The notes: generated by a model from the sequence alone, not told the origin. A stretch of DNA of 64,000 bases from Hirschia maritima DSM 19733 (GCF_000378345.1 NZ_KB899544.1:372001-436000); one strand, 5' to 3'; shown: positions 25,352-33,350, counted from the stretch's first letter. Translations and numbers: made by a program.

Positions 25352-26752
25352 TTATTCCGAGATGTAGATGTCTTTGCGGTATGTCTTTCCGGCAGCTAGA
25401 AAGCATAACCCAGCAATAGCGAACAATCCGGTCGTGATGGCGCAAGCTAGCTGCATTCCATACCCTTTGGCTTCGCGACAGGCAGTTAACCCAGCTTCAC
25501 CAAGAGACTGATCTCTTAGACTACAAGACGCTGTAATTTGTTCGGCTAATCCAGCCGAGTTGATGTAATTGCTTGTAAACGTATCAGCTAGGAGCCCAAC
25601 TAATGGAGGGCCCAGACCATACCCAATCAAATTGACTATGAACAACAGAACAGCGACTGAAGTTGCCCGAGATCTCGTACTCACGACTGCTTGTGCAATG
25701 TTATATTGCGCTCCGAGGTAAAAATACTGGAGTATCGCGGCGCACATAAACGCTACTAGCATGAGTGAATGCTGTTTCATAAAGAATGCGATTGCAAACA
25801 AAGGAAAACACAATAAGAACGCGATGCCTGGCACCCACGTTGCGGCAGTTTCAGACTTCAATGACGCTTTTTGTGTGAGGAAGCCTCCCAAAAATGCTCC
25901 GAAAGTTCCAGCTAATCCAACTGGAGCCATAAACATGATTGCGGTTTCTCCGGCACTGTATCCATGTACATATTGGATAAACAAAGGAGAGAATCCAACG
26001 AGACCATAGCCAGCGAATGCTGCGAGAGTTGCTCCCGCTGCCATAATCCAAAAAGTTGGCTTACTAAAAATTTCGTTGAGTGCCTCTGTTAATCCAGTTT
26101 TTTCTTCTTTTTGGGTTGAAGGAGGATCGGAATATCCTCGTGGTGGTTCTTTGATTGTGAAAAGAACAATTAGACCAATAATTATGCCGGGAGCACCAAC
26201 ATAAATAAAGGCTTCACGCCAAGTGAAGTTTTGAATAATCCAACCGCCACCCAATTGAGCTATCACCCCTCCGGCAGTCACACCCATTGCGTATATTCCA
26301 AGGGCAGTGGGGCGCGCCTGCGGTACATAGTAATCACTGATGAGTGAATTTGCTGGTGGCGTACATCCAGCTTCGCCAATACCCACAAGAAGACGTGCGA
26401 GAAGTAGAGTTGCAAAACCGACCGCGAACCCGCACAAAACAGTGGCTATAGACCACAGTATGACGCAAATTCCGATAATGCGAACTCTGTTATATCGCTC
26501 AGAAAAGCTAGCAAGGGGAATCCCAAGAAGCGTATAAAACAGAGCGAACCCAATTCCTGATAATATACCGAATTCGAAATTGCTAAGGCCGAACTCCGCG
26601 ATAATGGGGCCACCCATGACGCTGATGAGAATACGGTCGATAAAATTAAGCGTGTAAACGATTGTCAAAGACCATAAAACGAATGATCTATAACCAAAGC
26701 TACCAAAACTCGTACCGGTATTAGTCACAGCACTTGCGGTGCTTGTGTTCAT
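25352..26752 (-). CDS. MFS transporter, Spinster-like
   Basis: A 466-residue major facilitator with about twelve membrane helices. It has the motif A-like segment SERYNRVRIIGICVILWSIA between helices 2 and 3, and LLLARLLVGIGEAGCTPPANSLISDYYVPQ, the typical sequence of the Spinster/hexuronate branch common in sphingomonads and Hyphomonadaceae. A large central loop (EPPRGYSDPPSTQKEEKTGL) is cytoplasmic. The C-terminal part has a long loop with cysteines (ITASCSLRDQSLGEAGLTAC) between the last helices, as in many relatives of this branch. Substrate unknown. It is a single gene; 26753-27001 upstream is AT-rich, presumably its promoter. Confidence 0.88.
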   Translation of the reverse strand: MNTSTASAVTNTGTSFGSFGYRSFVLWSLTIVYTLNFIDRILISVMGGPIIAEFGLSNFEFGILSGIGFALFYTLLGIPLASFSERYNRVRIIGICVILWSIATVLCGFAVGFATLLLARLLVGIGEAGCTPPANSLISDYYVPQARPTALGIYAMGVTAGGVIAQLGGGWIIQNFTWREAFIYVGAPGIIIGLIVLFTIKEPPRGYSDPPSTQKEEKTGLTEALNEIFSKPTFWIMAAGATLAAFAGYGLVGFSPLFIQYVHGYSAGETAIMFMAPVGLAGTFGAFLGGFLTQKASLKSETAATWVPGIAFLLCFPLFAIAFFMKQHSLMLVAFMCAAILQYFYLGAQYNIAQAVVSTRSRATSVAVLLFIVNLIGYGLGPPLVGLLADTFTSNYINSAGLAEQITASCSLRDQSLGEAGLTACREAKGYGMQLACAITTGLFAIAGLCFLAAGKTYRKDIYISE

Positions 26753-27001
26753 TTGCTCCTCCCAAGGGTTTGCGTCTCTTTGTACGCTTGTTCAAAAACA
26801 GCTTAACAAGAGAATTAGAAGCGACAAGGTGCTGGAGGATTAAAATTTAAGCTGATTAGACTAATTCGATCAGTGTTACCTAGCGACCAATTTGGAATCT
26901 TTAGACACAGTTGAGTGGTTGTTTATTGAGATTTTATTGTAAATTTAGTCAATAAAAAAACTGAAAAGGTGTTATTGTAAGTTTTATAAAAAGTTATTTA
27001 A

Positions 27002-27436
27002 TTACAATTGTCTGTTGTTGTTGTTGAGCACTTTATTTCTAAAAAAGCCTTGCATGGCAACGTTCATAATGCGTTTAAATGTCGGACATTCCGAATGACT
27101 GGGTGCTGTGCAATTGACTGCATGAATTAGACCATCACGCATTGCTGTAAGTTTTTTTATTTTCTTATCTAGTTCGTCCGCTTTTTCTTTCAAAACGCGT
27201 TTGTCAATTTTTGTTTGACCGTCCGATGTGAACATTTTTGCGATTTCTTCTAGAGTGAAACCGGCAGCTTGTCCCATCGAAATAAGAGCCAGGCGTTCAT
27301 AAATCTCAGGGTCGAAAAGGCGTTTCAACCCGTGCCTGCCAATGGAGTGTATAAGACCAAGTTCTTCATAATATCGCAATGTAGAAGACGCGATTCCGGT
27401 GTTGCGAGAGACTTGTGAAATATTCTGATCTTGCAT
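27002..27436 (-). CDS. MerR-family transcription regulator
   Basis: A 144-residue regulator. The winged helix is ISQVSRNTGIASSTLRYYEELGL followed by RHGLKRLFDPEIYERLALIS, and the dimer coiled-coil is KADELDKKIKKLTAMRDGL. The tail has AVNCTAPSHSECPTF, two cysteines that could sense metal or redox signals, as in CueR/SoxR relatives. It is divergent from a methyltransferase gene. The intergenic region holds a MerR-type promoter with a 19-bp spacer and an inverted repeat, so it should activate the methyltransferase gene by DNA twisting. The ATG at 27436 is chosen because longer starts run into that operator. Confidence 0.87.
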   Translation of the reverse strand: MQDQNISQVSRNTGIASSTLRYYEELGLIHSIGRHGLKRLFDPEIYERLALISMGQAAGFTLEEIAKMFTSDGQTKIDKRVLKEKADELDKKIKKLTAMRDGLIHAVNCTAPSHSECPTFKRIMNVAMQGFFRNKVLNNNNRQL

Positions 27437-27438
27437 AC

Positions 27439-27469
27439 TTGACCTCAAGTGGGCTTGAAGTTGTACGGT
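27439..27469 (+). promoter_or_regulatory. MerR-type promoter with 19-bp spacer and dyad
   Basis: TTGACC (27439) and TACGGT (27464) are 19 bases apart, longer than normal. ACCTCAAG (27442) and CTTGAAGT (27454) form an inverted repeat (7 of 8) inside the spacer. This is the classic layout for activation by a MerR dimer. Confidence 0.65.
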
Positions 27470-27510
27470 ATTTGAATACTGAAGTCCTTTCAATACTCAG
27501 GAGCGATAAA

Positions 27511-28356
27511 ATGAGTTTAGAAAACACTGAAATTCCAGATATGAAATCCATTTGGAATGGAAAAGGTGGCCAGGTTTGGGTGGAAAACCAAAAACTATTG
27601 GACGGAATGTTTAAGCCATTTGAGGATTGCCTCGTTAAGGCTGTCTTGGATAGCGGAAAGGTGAATATTCTCGACATCGGATGTGGAGCGGGAGCTACGA
27701 GTTTAGCAACATCGTGGGTGCTGGGTGAAACTGGGAAAGTAACGGGCGTAGACGTCTCAAAAGCTCTGATTCAAGCTGCAAAAGAAAGAACGACTATTGG
27801 GGAAAGCTCTACTCAGTTTATTTGTTCTGATGCTCAAAGTTACAGATTTGAAGAAGCCGTTTATGATATGGTCATTTCTCGTTTTGGCGTCATGTTTTTC
27901 GATGACCCTGTTGCGGCGTTTAAGAATTTTCATAGCGCAGCGACTACCGATGCTCAGCTTCATGTGTACGCATGGCGTAGTCCCACTGAAAATCCATTTA
28001 TGACGGCGGCGCAAAAGGCCGCGGCTCCATATATGCAAGGCCTCCCCAAACCAGAACCCAATGCACCTGGGCAATTTGGGTTTGCTAATGCCGATTACGT
28101 TCGGGAAATTCTCACAAAAGCTGGCTGGAAAGGTGTGGAAATCGAACCAATTGATCTGGAATGTTCATTAGCGGCTCGAGAGTTGGAAAAATACAATACC
28201 AATTTGGGTGTGCTTGGAATGATTTATGATCAATTGGACAATGAAACACGCGAAGAGGTTAGATCAAAAGTCCAATCGGCATTTCAGTCTTTTGTAAAAG
28301 GTGATCGCGCGGAGTTTGTAGCTGCTTGTTGGAAAATTACTGCTTGTGCAAACTAG
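27511..28356 (+). CDS. Class I SAM-dependent methyltransferase
   Basis: A 281-residue cytoplasmic enzyme. Motif I is NILDIGCGAGATSLATS, the acidic loop VTGVDVSKALIQAAKE follows, and motif II/III is YDMVISRFGVMFFDDPVAAF, as in UbiE/Methyltransf_11 proteins. The start ATG follows CAGGAG by 7 bases. Its promoter overlaps a MerR-type site next to the divergent regulator gene, so it is probably induced by the small molecule or stress sensed by that regulator. Methylation of a toxic compound is one plausible role; the substrate is unknown. It ends close to a convergent thioredoxin-like gene. Confidence 0.85.
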   Translation: MSLENTEIPDMKSIWNGKGGQVWVENQKLLDGMFKPFEDCLVKAVLDSGKVNILDIGCGAGATSLATSWVLGETGKVTGVDVSKALIQAAKERTTIGESSTQFICSDAQSYRFEEAVYDMVISRFGVMFFDDPVAAFKNFHSAATTDAQLHVYAWRSPTENPFMTAAQKAAAPYMQGLPKPEPNAPGQFGFANADYVREILTKAGWKGVEIEPIDLECSLAARELEKYNTNLGVLGMIYDQLDNETREEVRSKVQSAFQSFVKGDRAEFVAACWKITACAN

Positions 28357-28368
28357 AGAGTGGGGCTT

Positions 28369-28794
28369 CTAATTGTTAGACAATGCGAGCATTTTATCCA
28401 CAAATTCTTGAGTAGGAATGTTTCGGGCATCTCTCCATGCGAAAACTGAATTGCTGTTGAGTATTTCTCCGTTGGGAGACTGCACTATAACCGCTGGAAG
28501 CCCTTCAAGTTTGCTAAATCCCAGTGCTGTATGGATTGCCTGATTACGTTCATATTTGCCAACATCAATTTGAACAGTTTCAAATTTTGGATTTAGCAAT
28601 TCCTCTACTTGATTGTGCTCCAATGTTGCTGACAATAAACGCGCATCCGGACACCAGTTTCCACCCAACATGATAAGAAGTGGAACATTGCGAGATACAG
28701 CATTTTGGCGAGCATTTTCTAGCTTTGCGGAAGCATCTTCAGTTTCGTTGAATGGTGTATCTTTTGCGGTAATAACAACGCTTGAAAGTGACAT
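28369..28794 (-). CDS. Thioredoxin-fold protein with single active-site Cys
   Basis: A 141-residue protein of thioredoxin-like type. The strand-loop LLIMLGGNWCPDARLLSATL is the CxxC position, but the second cysteine is replaced (WCPDA), so it cannot act as a normal dithiol-disulfide oxidoreductase. FETVQIDVGKYERNQAIHTALGF and the cis-Pro region GLPAVIVQSPNGEILNSNSV complete the fold. No signal peptide is visible. The ATG at 28794 starts 7 bases after the upstream DUF2293 gene ends, so the two form an operon. It may bind rather than reduce disulfides. Confidence 0.75.
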   Translation of the reverse strand: MSLSSVVITAKDTPFNETEDASAKLENARQNAVSRNVPLLIMLGGNWCPDARLLSATLEHNQVEELLNPKFETVQIDVGKYERNQAIHTALGFSKLEGLPAVIVQSPNGEILNSNSVFAWRDARNIPTQEFVDKMLALSNN

Positions 28795-28801
28795 GATGTT
28801 T

Positions 28802-29077
28802 CTATTTCCGCCAAGTTTGAATGATGTCAGCGACTTCTTCTCTGACAATTAATATAGCTTCATTGCGCGTCAAGGCATCCACTTGCATCAGATTTTCATA
28901 GTCTGTTTTGTTCTTTCGAACATAGACCCTCATACACATGGCAATTGCGGTTTTTAGATCAATGTCTCTGTATTGTTCGCTTTGAAGGCCGTCAGAAATG
29001 ATTTTTGCATCTTCTTCAGGGCAATTTGGATAATAGCGAGACAAGTGCTTTGAGATTGATTTTTGAGTGTGTGGCAT
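28802..29077 (-). CDS. DUF2293 protein
   Basis: A 91-residue protein. YYPNCPEEDAKIISDG, an Arg-rich AMCMRVYVRKNKTDYENLM segment and the terminal REEVADIIQTWRK match DUF2293, a small conserved family of unknown function in alphaproteobacteria. It is rich in charged helices with no export signal. It is the first gene of a two-gene unit with the thioredoxin-fold protein. A role in nucleic-acid or protein binding is possible but not shown. Confidence 0.65.
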   Translation of the reverse strand: MPHTQKSISKHLSRYYPNCPEEDAKIISDGLQSEQYRDIDLKTAIAMCMRVYVRKNKTDYENLMQVDALTRNEAILIVREEVADIIQTWRK

Positions 29078-29202
29078 GACTTCTCAGACAATGAATATAA
29101 GAGGGGCGTTTTTATGCCAAATTGATCAATCTTGCCAGTGGTTTTTAGGTGGAATTAGGGCTGAAAAAGTGAGCGTACCTTATACTGGTACGCTCGCAAA
29201 CG

Positions 29203-29661
29203 CTACTTTTTAGCAATGCACTCAACTTCGACACGGGCATTAAATGCTAGACCAGCAGCTTGAAAGGCAGTTCTAGCCGGATAGGTGCCGTTAAAGTGTT
29301 TTTTGTATTCTTCGTTAAAGGCAGGCCAGTCTTTCATATCAGCGAGTATAGCTGTGCATTTCACAAGATTACTTGTGGTAAGACCTGCTTTTGCTAGATT
29401 TTCTTTGATGTTCTCCATCGTTTGGCGGGTCTCGGGTGTGATGCCACCTTCGATCAATCCTTTGCCGTGGACAATTCCCAGCATGCCAGAAAGGAAAACC
29501 CAACCATCTGCTTCCGTGAAATATGATAAAGGGAAGTCTTGTTCTTTCAATACGGCGGAAGTTTCAAAATGTATGTTGGCGGCAGGGTCTGATGGCGGCG
29601 CAGTGGTTTGGCATGCGGCTAAACTCAGTGCGATGCAGGAGGCCAGAAGAATGTGTTTCAT
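29203..29661 (-). CDS. RidA-family lipoprotein
   Basis: A 152-residue protein that combines an export signal with an enzyme fold usually found in the cytoplasm. MKHILLASCIALSLAAC is a lipoprotein leader (lipobox SLAAC), followed by QTTAPPSDPAANI and a RidA/YjgF domain. LFLSG-type strands are seen (WVFLSGMLGI), with CTAILADMKDWPAFNEEY and NGTYPARTAFQAAGLAFNAR; the Arg in YPARTAF is the substrate-anchoring residue of imine deaminases. Enamine/imine hydrolysis in the periplasm would be unusual; a binding role is possible. The ATG at 29661 is chosen as it begins the leader. Confidence 0.8.
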   Translation of the reverse strand: MKHILLASCIALSLAACQTTAPPSDPAANIHFETSAVLKEQDFPLSYFTEADGWVFLSGMLGIVHGKGLIEGGITPETRQTMENIKENLAKAGLTTSNLVKCTAILADMKDWPAFNEEYKKHFNGTYPARTAFQAAGLAFNARVEVECIAKK

Positions 29662-29803
29662 TGATTGTCCCGTTGTATCGATTAAATGGTATATCCTATT
29701 TGCTTCGAGCGTGAATGGGTAGAGCTTTTTTGTCAAACACTGGAAAAGAGAATACAACGTCAACATATAGAGTGGATCAGAATTTAGTTTTTAGGCCAGA
29801 ATA

Positions 29804-30784
29804 ATGATTCCAATTTCCATTCTAGATCTTGCGCACATCGTTGAAGGCAGCAACTCCACCAGAACATTTGCTGACTCAGTTGAGTTGGCAAAAGCGGCTG
29901 AAATATTGAATTATGATCGTGTTTGGTATGCTGAACATCACAATATGCGGGGAGTGGCCAGTTCCGCGACATCTGTTCTCATCTCCCACATTGCGGCCCA
30001 AACTAAGACTATTCGTTTGGGAGCAGGTGGTATTATGTTGCCTAACCATTCGCCACTTGCCATAGCTGAGCAATTTGGAACATTGGCAACTTTGTATCCG
30101 GATAGAATTGATTTGGGATTGGGCCGAGCACCCGGTGGTGATCAGGAAACAATGCGCGCAATGCGGCGTAACAAACATGCTGGAGACAATTTCGGCGGAG
30201 ATGTCGCAGAGCTGCTGAGCTATTTGGACGTTCCCAATCCATCCGCCAGAATAGTGGCGGTTCCTGGGGAGGGGACTAAAGTTCCTGTGTGGATTTTGGG
30301 TTCTAGCCTCTATGGTGCGCAATTGGCAGCAGAATTGGGATTGCCATATGCATTTGCATCTCATTTTGCGCCACAGCAATTAGTGCCTGCTGTGGAATTG
30401 TATCGTCAGGCATTTAAACCTTCTCAGTATTTGGCAAAACCGCACTTCATGTTTGCTGCCAATGTGTTTGCTGCGGACACTCAAAGCGAAGCAGAGTATC
30501 ATTTTTCATCTTTGCAGCAGGCATTTGTACGAATGGTTACAGGGAACCGCGCACAACTGCCTGCGCCCGCTGAAAACTTGGAAATTCCACCTCAAATTCA
30601 ACAACAAACGGATATGATGTTGGCAGCGAGTGCTGTCGGAACGAAAGAGCAAGTTGTCGAAGACCTTAAGCCGTTTCTCGAACGGCTAAAGCCAGATGAG
30701 ATCATCATGACTTCGGCCTTTTACGATCCTAAAGCGCGGTTACGTTCCATGGAACTTGTGGCCGAGATAAAAGAACAATTGTGA
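29804..30784 (+). CDS. LLM-class flavin-dependent oxidoreductase
   Basis: A 326-residue luciferase-like monooxygenase of the YhbW/MsnO8 group. It has the [14 protein letters not shown] start, [20 protein letters not shown], and [20 protein letters not shown], which is the flavin-binding pattern, then [18 protein letters not shown]. It uses reduced FMN from a separate reductase to oxidise an unknown substrate. The stop overlaps the next gene's possible GTG start by four bases, so it is cotranscribed with the SDR. No luciferase beta partner is nearby. Confidence 0.88.
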   Translation: MIPISILDLAHIVEGSNSTRTFADSVELAKAAEILNYDRVWYAEHHNMRGVASSATSVLISHIAAQTKTIRLGAGGIMLPNHSPLAIAEQFGTLATLYPDRIDLGLGRAPGGDQETMRAMRRNKHAGDNFGGDVAELLSYLDVPNPSARIVAVPGEGTKVPVWILGSSLYGAQLAAELGLPYAFASHFAPQQLVPAVELYRQAFKPSQYLAKPHFMFAANVFAADTQSEAEYHFSSLQQAFVRMVTGNRAQLPAPAENLEIPPQIQQQTDMMLAASAVGTKEQVVEDLKPFLERLKPDEIIMTSAFYDPKARLRSMELVAEIKEQL

Positions 30785-30792
30785 GAAATGAT

Positions 30793-31593
30793 ATGAGCAA
30801 GACAATACTATTAACCGGTGCGACAGATGGAATTGGGCTGGAAACAGCAAGACGTCTTGTGAGTGAGGGGCATACAGTTTTGCTTCATGGGCGTAATCCG
30901 GAGAAATTGCAAAAAGTGAAATTGCAATTGTCAGAATTGGGAAGTGTTGAGAGCTATATTGCTGACATGTCCCAACTGGATGACGTCGCTAAAATGGCAG
31001 ACAATATTCTAGCAGACCATAAAATGATCGATGTGGTTATCAACAATGCTGGAGTATTGAAAACGTCTGCTCCGCTTACACCAGACGGGTTTGATACTCG
31101 GTTTGTCGTCAATACGTTTGCCCCTTATTTGTTGACGCAAAAGCTATTGCCAATCATGTCCGCGCAAGGGCGAATTATAAATCTTTCATCCGCTGCCCAA
31201 GCAGAGGTGAACGTGGCCGCTATGCTTGGTGATCAACCGCTTGATGATATGGCGGCCTATGCGCAGAGCAAGCTTGCCATCACAATGTGGACACGTGCGA
31301 TGGCGGAAAAACACAAAGATGAAAACCGCGTGTTTATTGCCGTGAATCCTGGATCATTGCTCGCCAGTAAAATGGTGAAAGAAGGTTTTGGAATGGCAGG
31401 AAATGATATCAACATAGGCGTTGATATTTTATGTCGAACCAGTCTTTCCGATGAGTTTGCGAATGCATCCGGCCAATATTTTGACAATGATAGTGGTCAG
31501 ATAGCTGCGCCTCAAGCAGATGGTTTGGATGACATCAAAATAAAGAAAATTGTTGATGCTATTGAAAGCGTTACAGCCAAATATACTTCCTAA
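30793..31593 (+). CDS. Short-chain dehydrogenase/reductase
   Basis: A 266-residue classical SDR. The nucleotide-binding TGATDGIGLETARRL, the NNAG structural motif (VVINNAGVL), catalytic Ser (NLSSAAQAEV) and YAQSK (Tyr and Lys) are all present. It resembles retinol-dehydrogenase-like and daunorubicin C-13 ketoreductase-like proteins. Coenzyme is probably NADP, judged from GRNPEK after the second strand, not certain. It overlaps or abuts the LLM monooxygenase, suggesting a shared pathway of flavin oxidation and alcohol/ketone reduction. The ATG at 30793 gives the normal N-terminus; a GTG at 30781 is also possible. Confidence 0.88.
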   Translation: MSKTILLTGATDGIGLETARRLVSEGHTVLLHGRNPEKLQKVKLQLSELGSVESYIADMSQLDDVAKMADNILADHKMIDVVINNAGVLKTSAPLTPDGFDTRFVVNTFAPYLLTQKLLPIMSAQGRIINLSSAAQAEVNVAAMLGDQPLDDMAAYAQSKLAITMWTRAMAEKHKDENRVFIAVNPGSLLASKMVKEGFGMAGNDINIGVDILCRTSLSDEFANASGQYFDNDSGQIAAPQADGLDDIKIKKIVDAIESVTAKYTS

Positions 31594-31603
31594 AATAAAG
31601 GAA

Positions 31604-31643
31604 TCGAGATCCGGCAGGTTGGGGGGATTTCGCCGGATCTCGA
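31604..31643. terminator. Long-stem hairpin after SDR
   Basis: TCGAGATCCGGC pairs perfectly with GCCGGATCTCGA (12 bp). Confidence 0.6.
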
Positions 31644-31652
31644 CCTCTGAAA

Positions 31653-31691
31653 ACTAGCGGTAGTTTTAGGGAGGGACTGGGTACCGCTAGT
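31653..31691. terminator. Second long-stem hairpin before convergent gene
   Basis: ACTAGCGGTA pairs with TACCGCTAGT (10 bp). The two hairpins occupy the convergent gap before the Val/Lys-rich gene; neither has a T-run. Confidence 0.6.
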
Positions 31692-31705
31692 TAGAAACGT
31701 AATGA

Positions 31706-31972
31706 TTAATCGTTTAATGCGCTTCGTATCGTGCGGCGCACGGCTTTACGAATTGGTGTTTGTTTTTTCACAACAACAGCTTTTTGGACAACCACACCTC
31801 TGGGCGCAACAGCCACTTTGGTCACCTTGGCGCGTTTCACAGCTGGGGCCTTCTTCACCACAACAACTTTCGTGACAGACTTAACCGCGACTGGTTTTGC
31901 CATTGCGGGCATGGTAAGTCCGCAGCCCAATATTCCTGCGATCACGAGTGATTTGAGTGCATTGCTTGGCAT
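31706..31972 (-). CDS. Small Val/Lys-rich exported protein
   Basis: An 88-residue protein. The signal peptide MPSNALKSLVIAGILGCGLT is predicted to be cut at AMA before KPVAVKSV. The mature 60-odd residues are extraordinarily simple: Val, Lys, Ala and Arg dominate in repeated patterns such as VTKVVVVKKAPAVK, KVTKVAVAPR and VVVQKAVVVKK, ending in AVRRTIRSALND. It is strongly basic. It could bind nucleic acid, lipopolysaccharide or wall polymers in the periplasm; this is inference. A strong Shine-Dalgarno GGAGG precedes the start, so it may be abundant. Its upstream region is the structured segment described next. Confidence 0.68.
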   Translation of the reverse strand: MPSNALKSLVIAGILGCGLTMPAMAKPVAVKSVTKVVVVKKAPAVKRAKVTKVAVAPRGVVVQKAVVVKKQTPIRKAVRRTIRSALND

Positions 31973-32097
31973 ATTATCCTCCGTCTTTCGTCTTTGATAT
32001 GAGTTATACGAGGAGGGGTAGTTCAATCCGTCGTTTTTTATGCACAAATATCTCCGCCATCGATTGCCGATGCGAGAGTATGCATAAATGGGCTGCA

Positions 32098-32420
32098 AGG
32101 CGTTGCCATTAACAGCGATAATGATAGCTGGATCGCTCCAGCAGTAGAAGTAGCTGCCTCTGGCAACGCCTCACCTGATATTTTGTCCGCAGTGAAGACC
32201 TGTCTTACAGAGGCTCCATGAACCTCAGCCAGGGAAGCGTACCTCCTCTGGTTCCCTTTCTGGTACAGCGCCCAAAAGCTCTTTCCGGTCTACCGAAGCT
32301 AAAGACCGGCGAGTCCCCTCAGGATATCAGTCCTCTCATCAGAAATGCCAAGTCGGTCGCGCAATTTCCGCCCACACAATGCGATGAGAAGATGAGGGCA
32401 GTATGTGCAGTGATGTGAGG
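32098..32420. ncRNA. Structured GC-richer segment, candidate non-coding RNA or leader
   Basis: This gene-free stretch is richer in G+C than its surroundings and packed with inverted repeats. AGGCGTTGCC (32098) pairs with GGCAACGCCT (32161) in a 10-bp stem enclosing AGCGAT/ATCGCT (32113/32132). CCGGTCT (32285) pairs with AGACCGG (32303). TCTCATC (32333) pairs with GATGAGA (32382). CCTCAC (32169) can pair with GTGAGG (32415) to close a 250-nt domain. I checked for tmRNA, RNase P RNA, SRP RNA, 6S and B12-riboswitch signatures and found none. Strand is unclear; on the minus strand it could be the leader of the Val/Lys-rich gene. Confidence 0.35.
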
Positions 32421-32444
32421 GAGGGGGATTAGTTTTACTTTATT

Positions 32445-32472
32445 GTCATCCCAAACTTGATTTGGGATCCAC
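32445..32472 (+). repeat. REP-like palindrome R1
   Basis: ATCCCAAA (32448) and TTTGGGAT (32461) lie inside a GTCATCCC...GGGATCC element. Confidence 0.75.
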
Positions 32473-32507
32473 GGTTTACACATGGCTAGCTTTTCCAAGG
32501 AGGAATT

Positions 32508-32564
32508 ATGAGTTACGAGTCAAACCGATTTTCATCAGTCTTAAAAGCTAGTCACTATCGATGA
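32508..32564 (+). CDS. Possible 18-aa micropeptide
   Basis: ATG at 32508 follows a near-perfect Shine-Dalgarno (AAGGAGGAATT) and opens an 18-codon frame MSYESNRFSSVLKASHYR ending in TGA. It lies between two inverted REP copies, and between CTAGCTTTT (32486) and AAAAGCTAG (32543). Too short for family assignment; it may be chance within a repeat. Confidence 0.2.
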   Translation: MSYESNRFSSVLKASHYR

Positions 32565-32593
32565 GTGGATCCCAGTCTGCACTGGGATGACAG
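32565..32593 (-). repeat. REP-like palindrome R2, inverted relative to R1
   Basis: ATCCCAGT (32569) and ACTGGGAT (32581). With R1 it forms an inverted pair about 120 bases apart. Confidence 0.75.
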
Positions 32594-32628
32594 TATTTGT
32601 CGTAGGCACTGCTTGGACCAAACAAACC

Positions 32629-32826
32629 CTAATAATGCGGCGGCGGCTGGTGTGCTGGCGGCGCATCCGCGCTTGAGCCTGCGCTTTCTTCCATGCGCTC
32701 TATCTGGCGCTGAAGCTTCTCGATCAGCTTCCATTGCTCCATCACAGTGGCATTTAGCTCTTCAATCGTCTCGTCCTGATGAACGATCCGCATCTCAAGC
32801 GCGTCTAGGCGGGATATATCTGTCAT
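32629..32826 (-). CDS. slyX: SlyX-like protein
   Basis: A 65-residue protein typical of SlyX. One long coiled-coil helix (DALEMRIVHQDETIEELNAT, then EQWKLIEKLQRQIERMEE) is followed by a proline-rich tail ending in PPPHY, the hallmark of the family. Function of SlyX is not established. No signal peptide. It lies within the repeat-rich region, between REP element R2 and the GATACC tandem repeat. Confidence 0.85.
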   Translation of the reverse strand: MTDISRLDALEMRIVHQDETIEELNATVMEQWKLIEKLQRQIERMEESAGSSADAPPAHQPPPHY

Positions 32827-32978
32827 GCCGAGTTGATAGCGTTGGATGGCGTATGGGGCAATGGGGAGTATTGTTCATATGTCGGGGAGCGATCCTACGG
32901 TGACATAATTTAGATACAATAAAACCTGTTTGAGTTTATATACTCGTTCCCTAATACCCCTTATCGATCCCAATACAC

Positions 32979-33025
32979 GATACCGTGATACCTAGATACT
33001 ACGAGACACGATACCCGGATACCGT
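32979..33025. repeat. Degenerate 8-bp tandem repeat (GATACCNN)
   Basis: Six consecutive units: GATACCGT, GATACCTA, GATACTAC, GAGACAC (7 bases), GATACCCG, GATACCGT. It lies in a gene-free, AT-rich stretch (32827-33350) upstream of the orphan gene. It may be an iteron-like protein-binding site; no direct evidence. Confidence 0.6.
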
Positions 33026-33350
33026 ATTGTTATAAATAATTTGTTTATTTTCAGGTGATTGTGGATCTTGATCTATATATATAATCCATCTCATATATTA
33101 AGTATGCTGTTTTTAAGCGAACTCACTATCTCAGTTTGGTATATATTGCGTTTTGTTGTGCCATCTATACCTGAACTTGGCATTCGACTTTTCGTCTTGA
33201 GTGTCCTATAAATAAATTATCGGGAACGTACGGAGTTAGCTGGTGTCCAAAGCTAGTAGTATCTCTGGTTGAACTTTATCCGGGATTTAACAACTAGTAC
33301 TGTTAGAGGAAAGCGTCCAAACCTTTCTTTGTTTTTTATAGGAGGTGAAT

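Noticed and set aside
32098-32230. Possible tmRNA tag (reading NSDND...VEVAA) in the structured segment
   Set aside because: No stop codon follows the tag-like reading, and no T-arm or acceptor sequence of a tRNA-like domain is present.
32218-32418. 66-codon plus-strand frame
   Set aside because: No ribosome-binding site, odd Pro/Ser-rich composition, and it lies within dense inverted repeats better explained as RNA structure.
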